From the NCBI GenBank assembly GCA_902490055.1, contig CABUCP010000083.1, positions 1 to 9,323 of the forward strand: a stretch of 9,323 nt of DNA, written 5' to 3'. Numbering within the stretch: the first letter of the stretch is position 1; each line of letters begins with the position of its first letter. The notes below the pieces were generated by a model. The model searched no databases and was not told where the DNA came from. It saw only the letters and a program-made list of their open reading frames with translations. A program made the position numbers and the translations under genes. Positions 1-6,778 of this stretch are shown here, one piece after another. The stretch is from an uncultured Klebsiella sp. Its GTDB lineage: Bacteria > Pseudomonadota > Gammaproteobacteria > Enterobacterales > Enterobacteriaceae.

Positions 1-52
1 TAAATCAAAATTATTTACTTGTTTCATAGAGTTGCGCTAAGGGGTTAGCAAG
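1..52. promoter_or_regulatory. AT-rich intergenic leader upstream of elbB
   Basis: The first 30 bases are strongly AT-rich compared with the GC-rich genes that follow, as expected of a promoter region. In E. coli and its relatives the gene upstream of elbB is arcB, and the spacer between them encodes the Hfq-binding small RNA ArcZ on the opposite strand, transcribed away from elbB. If synteny holds, this segment carries the elbB 5' leader on the plus strand and the arcZ control region on the minus strand. A weak sigma-70-like pair is visible on the minus strand: TTGCTA at 51-46 and TATGAA at 28-23, 17 bp apart. Neither arcB nor the body of ArcZ is in the window, so the assignment rests on synteny. 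Confidence 0.4.
32..51 (+). promoter_or_regulatory. elbB ribosome binding site inside a small hairpin
   Basis: The Shine-Dalgarno-like AAGGGG at 39-44 lies 8 nt before the elbB ATG at 53. It sits within an inverted repeat: GCTAA (36-40) pairs with TTAGC (45-49), leaving GGGG (41-44) as the loop. A further TT/AA pairing is possible across a two-base bulge. The ribosome binding site is clear from spacing and sequence. Whether the hairpin forms and affects translation is inference. Confidence 0.5.
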
Positions 53-706
53 ATGAAGAAGATTGGCGTGGTGCTGAGCGGCTGTGGCGTCTACGATGGC
101 GCGGAAATCCATGAAGCGGTGATCACTCTGTTGGCCATCGCGCGTCGCGGCGCGCAGGCGGTCTGTTTCGCGCCGGATAAAGCGCAAACTGACGTTATCA
201 ATCACCTGACCGGCGAAGCGATGGCGGAAAGCCGTAACGTGCTGATTGAAGCCGCGCGTATCGCCCGCGGGGCTATCCAGCCGCTGGCTAACGCCCGGGT
301 GGATGAACTGGATGCGCTGATTGTGCCAGGCGGCTTCGGCGCGGCGAAAAACCTGAGTAATTTTGCCGCTCAGGGCAGCGAATGCGCGGTTGACCGCGAT
401 CTGCAGGCGCTGACGCTGGCGATGCACGAAGCGGGTAAACCGCTGGGCTTTATGTGTATCGCGCCGGCGTTGCTGCCGAAAATTTTCCCGACGCCGTTGC
501 GGATAACCATCGGCACCGACCCGGACACCGCCGAGGTGCTGGAAGAGATGGGCGCGGAGCACGTACCGTGCCCGGTAGACGATATCGTGGTAGATGAAGA
601 TAACAAAGTGGTGACGACGCCCGCTTATATGCTGGCGCAGGATATCGCCGAGGCCGCCAGCGGTATTGAAAAGTTAGTTGATCGCGTGCTGGTTCTCGCT
701 GAATGA
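53..706 (+). CDS. elbB: ElbB, DJ-1/PfpI-family glyoxalase-like protein
   Basis: The product is 217 residues, the same length as E. coli ElbB, and aligns with it along its whole length. It is a cytosolic class I glutamine-amidotransferase-like fold of the DJ-1/PfpI superfamily. Visible landmarks are the N-terminal beta strand and glycine turn ([15 protein letters not shown], residues 2-16), the [11 protein letters not shown] segment (91-101) and the nucleophile-elbow cysteine Cys135 in [13 protein letters not shown]. coli ElbB has been linked to isoprenoid (carotenoid) yield and shows weak glyoxalase activity in vitro. Its true substrate remains unsettled, so the functional name should be read loosely. 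The ATG at 53 has a good ribosome binding site 8 nt upstream. The stop codon overlaps the mtgA start (ATGA, 703-706), so the two are probably co-transcribed and translationally coupled. Confidence 0.95.
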   Translation: MKKIGVVLSGCGVYDGAEIHEAVITLLAIARRGAQAVCFAPDKAQTDVINHLTGEAMAESRNVLIEAARIARGAIQPLANARVDELDALIVPGGFGAAKNLSNFAAQGSECAVDRDLQALTLAMHEAGKPLGFMCIAPALLPKIFPTPLRITIGTDPDTAEVLEEMGAEHVPCPVDDIVVDEDNKVVTTPAYMLAQDIAEAASGIEKLVDRVLVLAE

Positions 707-1428
707 GTAAACGCATTTCGCCGCTGGCGATGATCAAACGTCTGGCGTTACGCCTGCTGCTGGTTTGCGCCGTCTTTTGGGGCGGCGGCATTGCCTTATT
801 CAGCATTCTGCCGGTACCGTTTTCGGCGGTGATGCTGGAGCGTCAGCTGAGTGCCTGGTTTTCCGGTGATTTTCATTATGTCGCCCACTCGGATTGGGTG
901 GGGATGGATGAGATTTCGCCGTGGATGGGGCTGGCGGCGATCGCCGCTGAAGATCAGAAATTCCCCGAACACTGGGGGTTTGACGTTTCGGCGATTGAAA
1001 AGGCGCTGGCGCATAACGAGCGCAATGAAAATCGTATTCGCGGTGCGTCGACGCTGTCGCAGCAGACGGCGAAAAACCTGTTTTTATGGGATGGCCGCAG
1101 CTGGCTGCGCAAAGGGCTGGAAGTGGGCCTGACGGTCGGCATTGAAACGGTCTGGAGCAAGAAACGCATTCTTACCGTGTACTTGAATATCGCCGAATTT
1201 GGCGATGGCATTTTCGGCGTGGAAGCGGCGGCGCAGCGCTATTTTCATAAGCCGGCCAGCCGACTCACGCCCGCCGAGGCGGCGCTGCTGGCGGCGGTGT
1301 TGCCTAATCCGATTCGTTTTCGCGCCGATGCGCCTTCAGGCTACGTGCGTAACCGCCAGGCGTGGATTTTACGCCAGATGCGTCAGTTAGGCGGAGAGGG
1401 CTTTATGCAGGCGCACAAGCTGCATTAA
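703..1428 (+). CDS. mtgA: Monofunctional peptidoglycan glycosyltransferase MtgA
   Basis: MtgA polymerises lipid II into glycan strands at the periplasmic face of the inner membrane. It is a GT51 enzyme lacking the transpeptidase domain of class A penicillin-binding proteins. The 241-residue product compares with 242 in E. coli. A basic N-terminus is followed by one membrane anchor (about residues 13-35). The GT51 motifs then follow in order: [14 protein letters not shown] (81-94) with catalytic Glu83, the [12 protein letters not shown] motif (114-125), and [15 protein letters not shown] (153-167) with the second conserved glutamate at 165. The start overlaps the elbB stop as ATGA and has no obvious ribosome binding site of its own, which suggests translational coupling to elbB. 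The gene ends 21 bp from the convergent ptsO, with no terminator seen. Confidence 0.96.
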   Translation: MSKRISPLAMIKRLALRLLLVCAVFWGGGIALFSILPVPFSAVMLERQLSAWFSGDFHYVAHSDWVGMDEISPWMGLAAIAAEDQKFPEHWGFDVSAIEKALAHNERNENRIRGASTLSQQTAKNLFLWDGRSWLRKGLEVGLTVGIETVWSKKRILTVYLNIAEFGDGIFGVEAAAQRYFHKPASRLTPAEAALLAAVLPNPIRFRADAPSGYVRNRQAWILRQMRQLGGEGFMQAHKLH

Positions 1429-1449
1429 TCACAACCCTTCCGGGAGCGA

Positions 1450-1722
1450 TCAGTCTTCGTCAAATCCGGCGTTGAATAGCGCGATGACTGCTGCCAGCGC
1501 TTCGACTTCCTGCGGACCGCTGGCCTCCACCTCAATTTGCCGCCCTTTGGCGGAATCAAGCATCAGCAGGGCGATGACGCTATTGGCTTCCGCCTCCGTG
1601 CCTTCATCGTTGCGCAGCAGCACTTCCGCATCGAAATTCTGCATCAGCTCGAACAGCTTCATCGCCGGGCGCGCGTGCATGCCCAGCTTATTGGTGATTT
1701 CAACGGTCTGCTTAACGGTCAT
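1450..1722 (-). CDS. ptsO: Phosphocarrier protein NPr of the nitrogen-related PTS
   Basis: This HPr-like protein of 90 residues relays phosphate from EI(Ntr) (PtsP) to EIIA(Ntr) (PtsN) in the cytosol. The phosphorylated histidine His16 lies in the conserved [10 protein letters not shown] segment (residues 11-20), and length and full sequence match the NPr family (called npr in E. coli). The helix that in HPr carries the regulatory serine appears around residues 47-60. The start codon overlaps the rapZ stop as ATGA (1719-1722), so translation is likely coupled to rapZ. It is the last gene of the minus-strand block and faces mtgA across 21 bp. Its partner ptsN lies two genes upstream in the same operon, and the EI partner ptsP is elsewhere in the genome. 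Confidence 0.95.
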   Translation of the reverse strand: MTVKQTVEITNKLGMHARPAMKLFELMQNFDAEVLLRNDEGTEAEANSVIALLMLDSAKGRQIEVEASGPQEVEALAAVIALFNAGFDED

Positions 1723-2573
1723 GATTTACGTTTTTCCAGCGTCCGGTGACGAGATTGCACGTTCTTGCCGCGCGAGCGGAAGTAGTCAGCCAGCTGTTCG
1801 GCGATATAAACCGAACGATGCTTACCGCCGGTACAGCCAATGGCGACCGTCAGATAGCTGCGGTTATTGGTCTCCAGCATGGGTAACCATAGCTCAAGAT
1901 AGCTACGGGTCTGGTAAATAAAGTTGTGCACTTCCGTATGGCGATCGAGGAAGGCGGCAACGGGCTTATCAAGACCAGTCATCGGGCGTAGCTTGGGATC
2001 CCAGTGCGGGTTTGGCAGGAAACGCACGTCAAAGACGTAGTCGGCGTCGATAGGGATACCGTGTTTAAAGCCGAAGGATTCAAAGACCATAGTCAGTTCG
2101 CGTTCGCGCTTGCCTAACAGGCGGGTACGCAGCATTTCGGCCAGCTCGTGCACCGACATCTCTGAGGTATCGACGATCAGATCCGCGCGGGAGCGTAGCG
2201 GCTCGAGCAGATCGCTCTCCTCATCGATCGCGCTTTCGAGCGACAGATTTTTACTGGAGAGCGGGTGTAAACGACGGGTATCGCTATAGCGGCGGATCAG
2301 GGTGTTACGGTCGGCATCAAGGAACAGTAACTGCGGCGAAAAGGCGTCCGGCAGGTTATTCATTGCCTGTTCGAAGATTTCCGGCGACTCCGGCATGTTA
2401 CGCACGTCGATGCTGACGGCGGCAGAAATATCGCGGTCAGCCAGCGTTCGCGCCAGTTCAGGCAACAGCACTACCGGCAGGTTATCTACGCAGTAGAAGC
2501 CCATATCTTCCAGCGCTCGCAGGGCGACGGATTTCCCCGAGCCAGAGCGGCCGCTGACGATCATCAGTACCAT
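1719..2573 (-). CDS. rapZ: RNase adapter protein RapZ
   Basis: RapZ (formerly YhbJ) binds the small RNA GlmZ and presents it to RNase E. The decoy RNA GlmY counters this, setting the level of glucosamine-6-phosphate synthase GlmS, and RapZ senses glucosamine-6-phosphate. The 284-residue length is identical to E. coli. Walker A is GRSGSGKS (residues 8-15), followed by an LLFLDADRN segment (82-90). In the C-terminal domain His190 lies in NPHWD, Cys247 and His252 lie in GCTGGKHRS (246-254), and the basic RNA-binding end includes Lys270 and the KRK at 281-283. An AGGAG ribosome binding site (minus strand, 2587-2583) stands 9 nt before the ATG. The gene overlaps ptsO by ATGA and follows ptsN after 45 bp. 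Its association with the PTS(Ntr) genes is conserved in enterobacteria. Confidence 0.97.
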   Translation of the reverse strand: MVLMIVSGRSGSGKSVALRALEDMGFYCVDNLPVVLLPELARTLADRDISAAVSIDVRNMPESPEIFEQAMNNLPDAFSPQLLFLDADRNTLIRRYSDTRRLHPLSSKNLSLESAIDEESDLLEPLRSRADLIVDTSEMSVHELAEMLRTRLLGKRERELTMVFESFGFKHGIPIDADYVFDVRFLPNPHWDPKLRPMTGLDKPVAAFLDRHTEVHNFIYQTRSYLELWLPMLETNNRSYLTVAIGCTGGKHRSVYIAEQLADYFRSRGKNVQSRHRTLEKRKS

Positions 2574-2603
2574 GTGCCGTTTCTCCTCAGTACGACAAAG
2601 GTT

Positions 2604-2615
2604 AAGTCGCGACTT
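2604..2615. repeat. 12-bp perfect palindrome between ptsN and rapZ
   Basis: AAGTCGCGACTT reads identically on both strands and occupies a quarter of the 45-bp ptsN-rapZ spacer, just 3 bp beyond the ptsN stop codon. It has no loop and is not followed by a run of T, so it does not look like an intrinsic terminator. It could be an operator-like dyad, part of an mRNA processing site, or chance. No function is assigned. Confidence 0.35.
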
Positions 2616-2618
2616 TCG

Positions 2619-3107
2619 TTAAGCGTCATCGCTGCTACCTGCTTCGGTGATGATCTCATACAACTCTTCATCGCTCACCGCAGCGCGCAGGCGACGACAG
2701 ATGGTTTTGTCCGCCAGCCGTTTGGCGACCAGCGAGAGCGTATGCAGGTGGGTTTTGGTTTGATCGGCGGGCACCAGTAAGGCAAACAGCAGATCGACCG
2801 GCTGATTGTCAATCGCGTCGAACGCGATTGGCGTTTCCAATTGCACGAAAACGCCTACGGCGCGCAGAGTATCCTCTTCGAGCTTACCGTGAGGGATCGC
2901 AATGCCGTTGCCGATCCCGGTACTGCCCATTTTTTCACGGGTGAGGATCGCTTCAAATACCACTTGCGGCGGTAAACCTAACTGCTTTGCCGCCAGTTCG
3001 CTGATAATTTCCAGCGCGCGTTTCTTGCTCTGGCAGTGAACCTGGCTACGGGTACATTCCTGATTAAGGACATTGCTCAGTTGTAGAGCGGAATCGTTGT
3101 TCATCAT
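2619..3107 (-). CDS. ptsN: EIIA(Ntr), nitrogen-related PTS regulatory protein
   Basis: PtsN accepts phosphate from NPr and, depending on phosphorylation, regulates potassium transport (TrkA, KdpD), phosphate sensing and envelope-related processes. It does not phosphorylate a sugar. The 162-residue product (163 in E. coli) is a single EIIA type-2 domain. The active-site histidine His73 lies in GIGNGIAIPHGKLEEDT (residues 64-80), with the conserved LLVPADQTKTHL segment near 109-120. Two consecutive ATG codons (3107 and 3104) follow the AGGTGA ribosome binding site (minus strand, 3117-3112), with spacings of 4 and 7 nt. The first is kept because it aligns with the E. coli start, though the second is better spaced. 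A strong hairpin precedes the ribosome binding site by 6 nt. ptsN lies between hpf and rapZ, as in E. coli. Confidence 0.96.
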   Translation of the reverse strand: MMNNDSALQLSNVLNQECTRSQVHCQSKKRALEIISELAAKQLGLPPQVVFEAILTREKMGSTGIGNGIAIPHGKLEEDTLRAVGVFVQLETPIAFDAIDNQPVDLLFALLVPADQTKTHLHTLSLVAKRLADKTICRRLRAAVSDEELYEIITEAGSSDDA

Positions 3108-3123
3108 AATTTCACCTGAGCTG

Positions 3124-3160
3124 CCCTTATCCGCGGGCTGCGGATAAGGGCGATCGCCCG
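3124..3160. repeat. Double inverted-repeat structure between hpf and ptsN
   Basis: A perfect 11-bp stem is formed by CCCTTATCCGC (3124-3134) and GCGGATAAGGG (3140-3150), with a five-base loop. Overlapping it, GGGCGATCGCCC (3148-3159) is a perfect 12-bp palindrome sharing the GGG at 3148-3150, so the two structures compete. Together they fill most of the 58-bp hpf-ptsN gap. On the coding (minus) strand the stem is not followed by a T run, so it is a poor intrinsic terminator. The CCTTATCCG core resembles enterobacterial REP/BIME units, which often stabilise upstream mRNA. I infer an mRNA-stabilising or processing element rather than a full stop. Confidence 0.55.
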
Positions 3161-3165
3161 GACAA

Positions 3166-3453
3166 TTAGTGTTGTTTCAGTTTATCTTTGTGTTTTGTTA
3201 ACTGTCTTGCCAGCTTATCGATCAGACCATCGATAGCGGCATACATATCCTGCCCTTCCGCACTGGCATGGATTTCGCCACCGTTGACATGCAAATTGGC
3301 ATCCGCGATTTGCGTCACCTTCTCTACTTTTAACACAATATAGACCTGATTGATCCTATCGAAAAACTGCTCCAGTTTGCTGAACTTCGCGGTGACGAAT
3401 TCGCGCAGGGCGGGAGTGATCTCGACGTTGTGTCCTGTAATGTTGAGCTGCAT
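3166..3453 (-). CDS. hpf: Ribosome hibernation promoting factor HPF (short form)
   Basis: HPF (formerly YhbH) binds the decoding centre of the 30S subunit in stationary phase. With RMF it stabilises inactive 100S ribosome dimers. The 95-residue product starting MQLNITGHNVEITPALREF matches the short enterobacterial HPF with its beta-alpha-beta-beta-beta-alpha fold and lysine-rich C-terminal helix. The ATG at 3453 is chosen because it gives the family length and has an AAGGAAG ribosome binding site 5 nt upstream. An open frame extends a further 28 codons upstream into the rpoN end but carries no family homology. hpf follows rpoN after 22 bp and is followed by the inverted-repeat structure before ptsN. 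Confidence 0.96.
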   Translation of the reverse strand: MQLNITGHNVEITPALREFVTAKFSKLEQFFDRINQVYIVLKVEKVTQIADANLHVNGGEIHASAEGQDMYAAIDGLIDKLARQLTKHKDKLKQH

Positions 3454-3475
3454 AGTGTCTTCCTTATCGGTTGTG

Positions 3476-4909
3476 TCAGACCAGCTGTTTGCGCTGGTTT
3501 GACGGCGGAATGGATAAAGACTCTCGGTACTTAGCAACAGTGCGGCGCGCCACCATAATACCCTGATCGGAGAGCATGGTGGTGAGCTTGCTGTCGCTCA
3601 ACGGCTTCGCGGGGTTTTCCGCGGCGATTAACTTCTTCACCAGCGCGCGAATGGCGGTGGACGATGCCTCGCCGCCGCCTTCGGTATTCACATGGCTGGA
3701 GAAGAAATACTTCAACTCAAAAATACCGCGCGGGCTGTGCAGGTATTTCTGCGTGGTAACGCGTGAAATCGTGGATTCGTGCATCTCGACGGCCTGGGCG
3801 ATATCCGCCAGCACCATCGGCTTCATAAACTCTTCGCCCTGCTCGAAAAAAGCCTGCTGCTGTTCGACGATACAGCGGCTAACGCGCAGCAGAGTGTCGT
3901 TGCGGCTCTCAAGGCTCTTAATCAGCCAGCGGGCTTCCTGCAGGTTGCTGCGGATAAACTGGCTGTCGGCGTCATTGCGTGCGTTGTTGCCCATCGCGGC
4001 GTACTGCTGATTAATCTTCAGACGCGGAATGCTGTCGGAGTTGAGCTCAACGACCCAGCGATCGCTGGCCTTGCGCACCAGAACGTCCGGGATCACATAT
4101 TCCGGTTCGCCGGTCTGAATGGACTGGCCCGGGCGCGGATCCAGCGACTGGATCAGGCAAACCGCTTCTTTCAGGACATCTTCTTTTAACCGGGTCACGC
4201 GCATCAGGCTGCGGAAGTCGTGATTGGCCAGCAGATCGAGATGTTCGCTGATGATCAGCCGGGCTTCTTCCAGCCACGGCGTCTCTTTGGCAAACTGCGA
4301 CAGTTGGATCAGCAGGCAGTCGCGCAGATCCTTGGCGGCGACGCCGACCGGATCAAAGCGCTGCACGCGTTTGAGCACCGCTTCGACTTCCTCAATACCG
4401 ATGTCGTCGTCTTCAATGCTGTCGACGATGTCCTGAACGGGAATGGTGAGGTAGCCGGTCTCGTCAACGGCGTCGACGATGGAAGTGGCAATAGCGCGGT
4501 CGGTATCGGTGAAGGGGGTGAGCTCCACCTGCCACATCAGGTAATCCTGCAGGCTCTGGGTGGTTTCGCCCTGATAGATGGGCAGCTCGTCGTCCTGGTA
4601 GTCGACGCCGTTGCCCGACGGCGTGCCGGCGGTGTAGATTTCATCCCAGCTGGCGTCCAGCGGGAGCTCATCCGGCATCTCTTTTTGTTCGAGCGCATCG
4701 ACGGTATCCAGGGACTCGCGGTCCTCGGCTTCTTTTGTTTCAACCTCTTCGTGAAGATCGGTTTGCTCAAGCAACGGGTTACTCTCCAGCGCCTGCTGGA
4801 GTTCCTGCTGGAGTTCTAACGTGGACAACTGCAACAAGCGGATGGCCTGCTGCAGTTGGGGCGTCATGGCAAGCTGTTGGCTTAGCCTTAGTTGCAAACC
4901 TTGCTTCAT
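3476..4909 (-). CDS. rpoN: RNA polymerase sigma-54 factor RpoN
   Basis: Sigma-54 directs RNA polymerase to -24/-12 promoters and needs AAA+ activators for open complex formation. It controls nitrogen assimilation and other genes. The 477-residue product is the size of the Klebsiella and E. coli proteins. Region I is glutamine- and leucine-rich (residues 1-48, [20 protein letters not shown] onward) and interacts with activators. The acidic region II follows (about 50-120). The core-binding region comes next, then the helix-turn-helix (about 367-389, containing [10 protein letters not shown]) and the RpoN box [10 protein letters not shown] (454-463) that reads the -24 element. The ATG at 4909 is the family start. 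Its best Shine-Dalgarno (GGAG) is 15 nt away, and an in-frame TTG at 4921 would add MTLN. lptB lies 47 bp upstream and hpf 22 bp downstream. Confidence 0.96.
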   Translation of the reverse strand: MKQGLQLRLSQQLAMTPQLQQAIRLLQLSTLELQQELQQALESNPLLEQTDLHEEVETKEAEDRESLDTVDALEQKEMPDELPLDASWDEIYTAGTPSGNGVDYQDDELPIYQGETTQSLQDYLMWQVELTPFTDTDRAIATSIVDAVDETGYLTIPVQDIVDSIEDDDIGIEEVEAVLKRVQRFDPVGVAAKDLRDCLLIQLSQFAKETPWLEEARLIISEHLDLLANHDFRSLMRVTRLKEDVLKEAVCLIQSLDPRPGQSIQTGEPEYVIPDVLVRKASDRWVVELNSDSIPRLKINQQYAAMGNNARNDADSQFIRSNLQEARWLIKSLESRNDTLLRVSRCIVEQQQAFFEQGEEFMKPMVLADIAQAVEMHESTISRVTTQKYLHSPRGIFELKYFFSSHVNTEGGGEASSTAIRALVKKLIAAENPAKPLSDSKLTTMLSDQGIMVARRTVAKYRESLSIPPSNQRKQLV

Positions 4910-4938
4910 ATTCAGGGTCAATATCTCCGGCTAAAACG

Positions 4939-4968
4939 TCTATAACCTCTACCCTATCAGAGTCTGAA
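4939..4968 (-). promoter_or_regulatory. Possible weak sigma-70 promoter for rpoN
   Basis: On the minus strand TTCAGA (4968-4963) and TATAGA (4944-4939) are separated by 18 bp, each matching four of six consensus positions. They lie at the lptB end and in the 47-bp lptB-rpoN gap, so transcription would start a little over 20 nt before the rpoN ATG. The match is weak and could be chance. A promoter of its own would help explain rpoN expression independent of the Lpt genes. Confidence 0.22.
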
Positions 4969-5682
4969 GTCTTCCCCAAGGTACACGCGTTTAACCTGCT
5001 CGTCTTCAAGGATTTGCTGCGGGGTACCGTGGGCGATGAGATGACCCTGGCTCACGATATAAGCGCGTTCACAGACCGCCAGCGTCTCCCTGACGTTATG
5101 GTCAGTAATGAGTACGCCAAGCCCGCTGTCGCGCAGGTGTTCGATGATGCGTTTGATGTCGATAACGGAGATCGGGTCCACCCCGGCGAACGGTTCATCC
5201 AGCAGAATGAATTTCGGGTTCGCCGCCAGCGCGCGGGCAATCTCGACGCGACGGCGCTCGCCGCCGGACAGCGCCTGACCCAGGCTATCGCGTAGGTGTT
5301 CGATGTGGAACTCTTCCATCAGCTCTTTAGCGCGGTCTTCGCGCTGCTCGCTGCTGAGATCGTCGCGGATCTGCAGGACGGCCATCAGGTTGTCGTAGAC
5401 GCTCAGACGGCGGAAGATAGAGGCTTCCTGCGGCAAATAACCGATCCCGCGGCGCGCGCGGGCGTGCAGCGGCAGCAGGCTGATATCTTCATCATCGATA
5501 ATAATGTTGCCGGCGTCGCGCGGCACGATGCCGACCACCATGTAAAAGGTGGTGGTCTTACCGGCGCCGTTCGGGCCAAGCAGGCCGACAATTTCACCGG
5601 AGTTGACGGTCAGACTGACGTCTTCCACCACGCGGCGGCCTTTATACGCTTTGGCGAGGTTCTTTGCAGTTAATGTTGCCAT
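4957..5682 (-). CDS. lptB: LPS transport ATP-binding protein LptB
   Basis: LptB is the cytoplasmic ATPase of the LptB2FG complex, which pulls LPS from the outer leaflet of the inner membrane and pushes it onto the LptC-LptA bridge. The 241-residue length equals that of E. coli. ABC motifs are complete: Walker A GPNGAGKT (36-43), Q-loop Gln85 in YLPQEA, signature LSGGERRR (138-145), Walker B FILLDEP (158-164) with catalytic Glu163, the D-loop AGVDP (166-170) and switch His195. The ATG follows the lptA stop by 6 bp, so the two are surely co-transcribed. The membrane partners LptF and LptG are not in this window, as is usual, and must be encoded elsewhere. Confidence 0.97.
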   Translation of the reverse strand: MATLTAKNLAKAYKGRRVVEDVSLTVNSGEIVGLLGPNGAGKTTTFYMVVGIVPRDAGNIIIDDEDISLLPLHARARRGIGYLPQEASIFRRLSVYDNLMAVLQIRDDLSSEQREDRAKELMEEFHIEHLRDSLGQALSGGERRRVEIARALAANPKFILLDEPFAGVDPISVIDIKRIIEHLRDSGLGVLITDHNVRETLAVCERAYIVSQGHLIAHGTPQQILEDEQVKRVYLGEDFRL

Positions 5683-5688
5683 AACGGA

Positions 5689-6234
5689 TTACTTACCTTT
5701 CTTCTGCTGATCGCCGCTTTTGTCCTGCAACTGCGAAGGCACGAGAACCGTGGTCACGCGACCGCCTTTGTTGCTGAAGGCCTGCATTTTCTGCTCTTTC
5801 ACCAGATAGGTGATTTTGTCGCCCTGGATATTGCTATCCAGCTGTTCAAGGTGCGCGTTGCCGGTCAGCACCACGAAATCGTTCTGCAGTTCATAATGCA
5901 TTTTTGAGGCGCGGCCTTTTACCGGCTTGCCGTTGTCCTGCATCTGATAGAAGGTGGCAGGGTTGCCGAAACCGTCGATCACTTCTTTGCCTCTTTCACC
6001 GCCAGGGCGGGTGACCACGACTTTATCGGCATTGATCTTAATCGTCCCCTGGGTGACCACCACGTTGCCGGTAAAGGTCACCACGTTGCCTTGCATGTCC
6101 AGCGACTGCTGATCGGATTCGATGTGAATCGGCTGATCGGTATCGCCGGTTTTTGCCAGCGCCGGCAGGCTGGCGGCCAGAAGCGCGCTTGCGAGCGCAA
6201 TTTTAAGGCTGAGTTTGTTTGTTCTGAATTTCAT
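5689..6234 (-). CDS. lptA: Periplasmic LPS transport bridge protein LptA
   Basis: LptA forms the periplasmic beta-jellyroll bridge that carries LPS from LptC to LptD at the outer membrane. From the ATG at 6234 the protein has 181 residues (185 in E. coli). A clear Sec signal peptide (residues 1-27, basic MKFRTNK start, hydrophobic core, ALA cleavage site at 25-27) is followed by the OstA-like domain containing TGDTDQPIHIESDQQSLDM. The tail is lysine-rich (QKKGK). An upstream in-frame TTG at 6255 would add seven residues ahead of the signal peptide and is rejected. The start lies inside lptC, overlapping its end by 32 nt in another frame, with AAAGG about 12 nt upstream of the ATG. Confidence 0.96.
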   Translation of the reverse strand: MKFRTNKLSLKIALASALLAASLPALAKTGDTDQPIHIESDQQSLDMQGNVVTFTGNVVVTQGTIKINADKVVVTRPGGERGKEVIDGFGNPATFYQMQDNGKPVKGRASKMHYELQNDFVVLTGNAHLEQLDSNIQGDKITYLVKEQKMQAFSNKGGRVTTVLVPSQLQDKSGDQQKKGK

Positions 6235-6778
6235 AAGAGGTTCTAACCTTTTCAATCAGCTCGGCATTTTTGCTGCGTAGGTTCCCGCGCATTTTCAGGC
6301 CGCTGGAATTAAATGTTGTTCCGTACAACGTCACCATATCGTCAGAGGTCACATCCTGGGTTACCAGGTTCACCTGTGCGTTATCGGTCGTAATTTTACG
6401 CAGTTGAGAATCGGCGCTCAGCGCGTTGACCTCAACGTGGCCGTAAAGATACAGCATACGGTCGTTGGTTAACTTGGCTTTATCCGCTCTGATTGACCAG
6501 GTCGGAACCTTGCTCGTGTCATAGGTGGTCATCACCGGATTGGTGAACCACGACACTCCCTGTTCGGAAAAATACTCGACGTGCTCGGCTATCAGGCGAT
6601 AGCTCAGCGCGCCTTCCGGGCTATACACCACGGTATCGGTATGCTCGCTTTTATACGTCGGATCGTTAGGATTGACCGCGACGGCCGCGGTGTCGTCCGT
6701 ACTCGCCAGGTTCAGGCCGATCAGGATCAACGCGACCAGCGATAGTAAGATGATAACCCAACGTCTGGTTTTACTCAT
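6203..6778 (-). CDS. lptC: LPS export protein LptC
   Basis: LptC is a bitopic inner-membrane protein that takes LPS from LptB2FG and hands it to LptA. The 191-residue product has the E. coli length. A single N-terminal membrane helix (about residues 7-25) is followed by a periplasmic beta-jellyroll. Gly56 and Gly153, positions known from E. coli mutants to matter for function, are both present (PEGALSY and LYGTTFN). The start overlaps the kdsC stop as ATGA, and AAAGGG lies 8 nt upstream as ribosome binding site. The last 32 nt overlap lptA in a different frame. The same end region carries a sigma-E-like promoter candidate for lptA. Confidence 0.97.
   Translation of the reverse strand: MSKTRRWVIILLSLVALILIGLNLASTDDTAAVAVNPNDPTYKSEHTDTVVYSPEGALSYRLIAEHVEYFSEQGVSWFTNPVMTTYDTSKVPTWSIRADKAKLTNDRMLYLYGHVEVNALSADSQLRKITTDNAQVNLVTQDVTSDDMVTLYGTTFNSSGLKMRGNLRSKNAELIEKVRTSYEIQNKQTQP
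6256..6285 (-). promoter_or_regulatory. Candidate sigma-E promoter for lptA within lptC
   Basis: On the minus strand GGAACCT (6285-6279) is followed after 16 bp by GAGCTGA (6262-6256). The sigma-E consensus has a GGAACTT -35 element and a TCTGA/TCTAA-like -10 element at about this spacing. A start point just downstream would precede the lptA ATG by roughly 15 nt. In E. coli a sigma-E-responsive lptA promoter has been reported inside this region, which supports the idea. The exact elements named here are my reading of the sequence. Confidence 0.42.

Noticed and set aside
11..562. 183-codon minus-strand frame opposite elbB
   Set aside because: It has an Arg/Gln/His-rich composition typical of antisense translation of a GC-rich gene, and elbB is well supported.
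3124..3150. Intrinsic terminator after hpf
   Set aside because: The stem is strong but no T run follows on the coding strand, and ptsN begins right after it in the same direction.
3454..3537. N-terminal extension of hpf
   Set aside because: The extra 28 codons overlap the rpoN 3' end and match no HPF family sequence; the ATG at 3453 has a strong ribosome binding site and gives 95 residues.
4220..4819. 199-codon open frame on the plus strand opposite rpoN
   Set aside because: It is antisense to the strongly conserved rpoN, shows no recognisable domain or ribosome binding site, and is explained by GC-rich codon bias in rpoN.
4735..5295. 186-codon plus-strand frame spanning the rpoN-lptB junction
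   Set aside because: It crosses two well-supported minus-strand genes, with no homology seen and no start signals; not a gene.
6235..6255. TTG start for lptA seven codons upstream
   Set aside because: It would place MKRLEPL ahead of an already complete signal peptide; the ATG at 6234 matches the family start.
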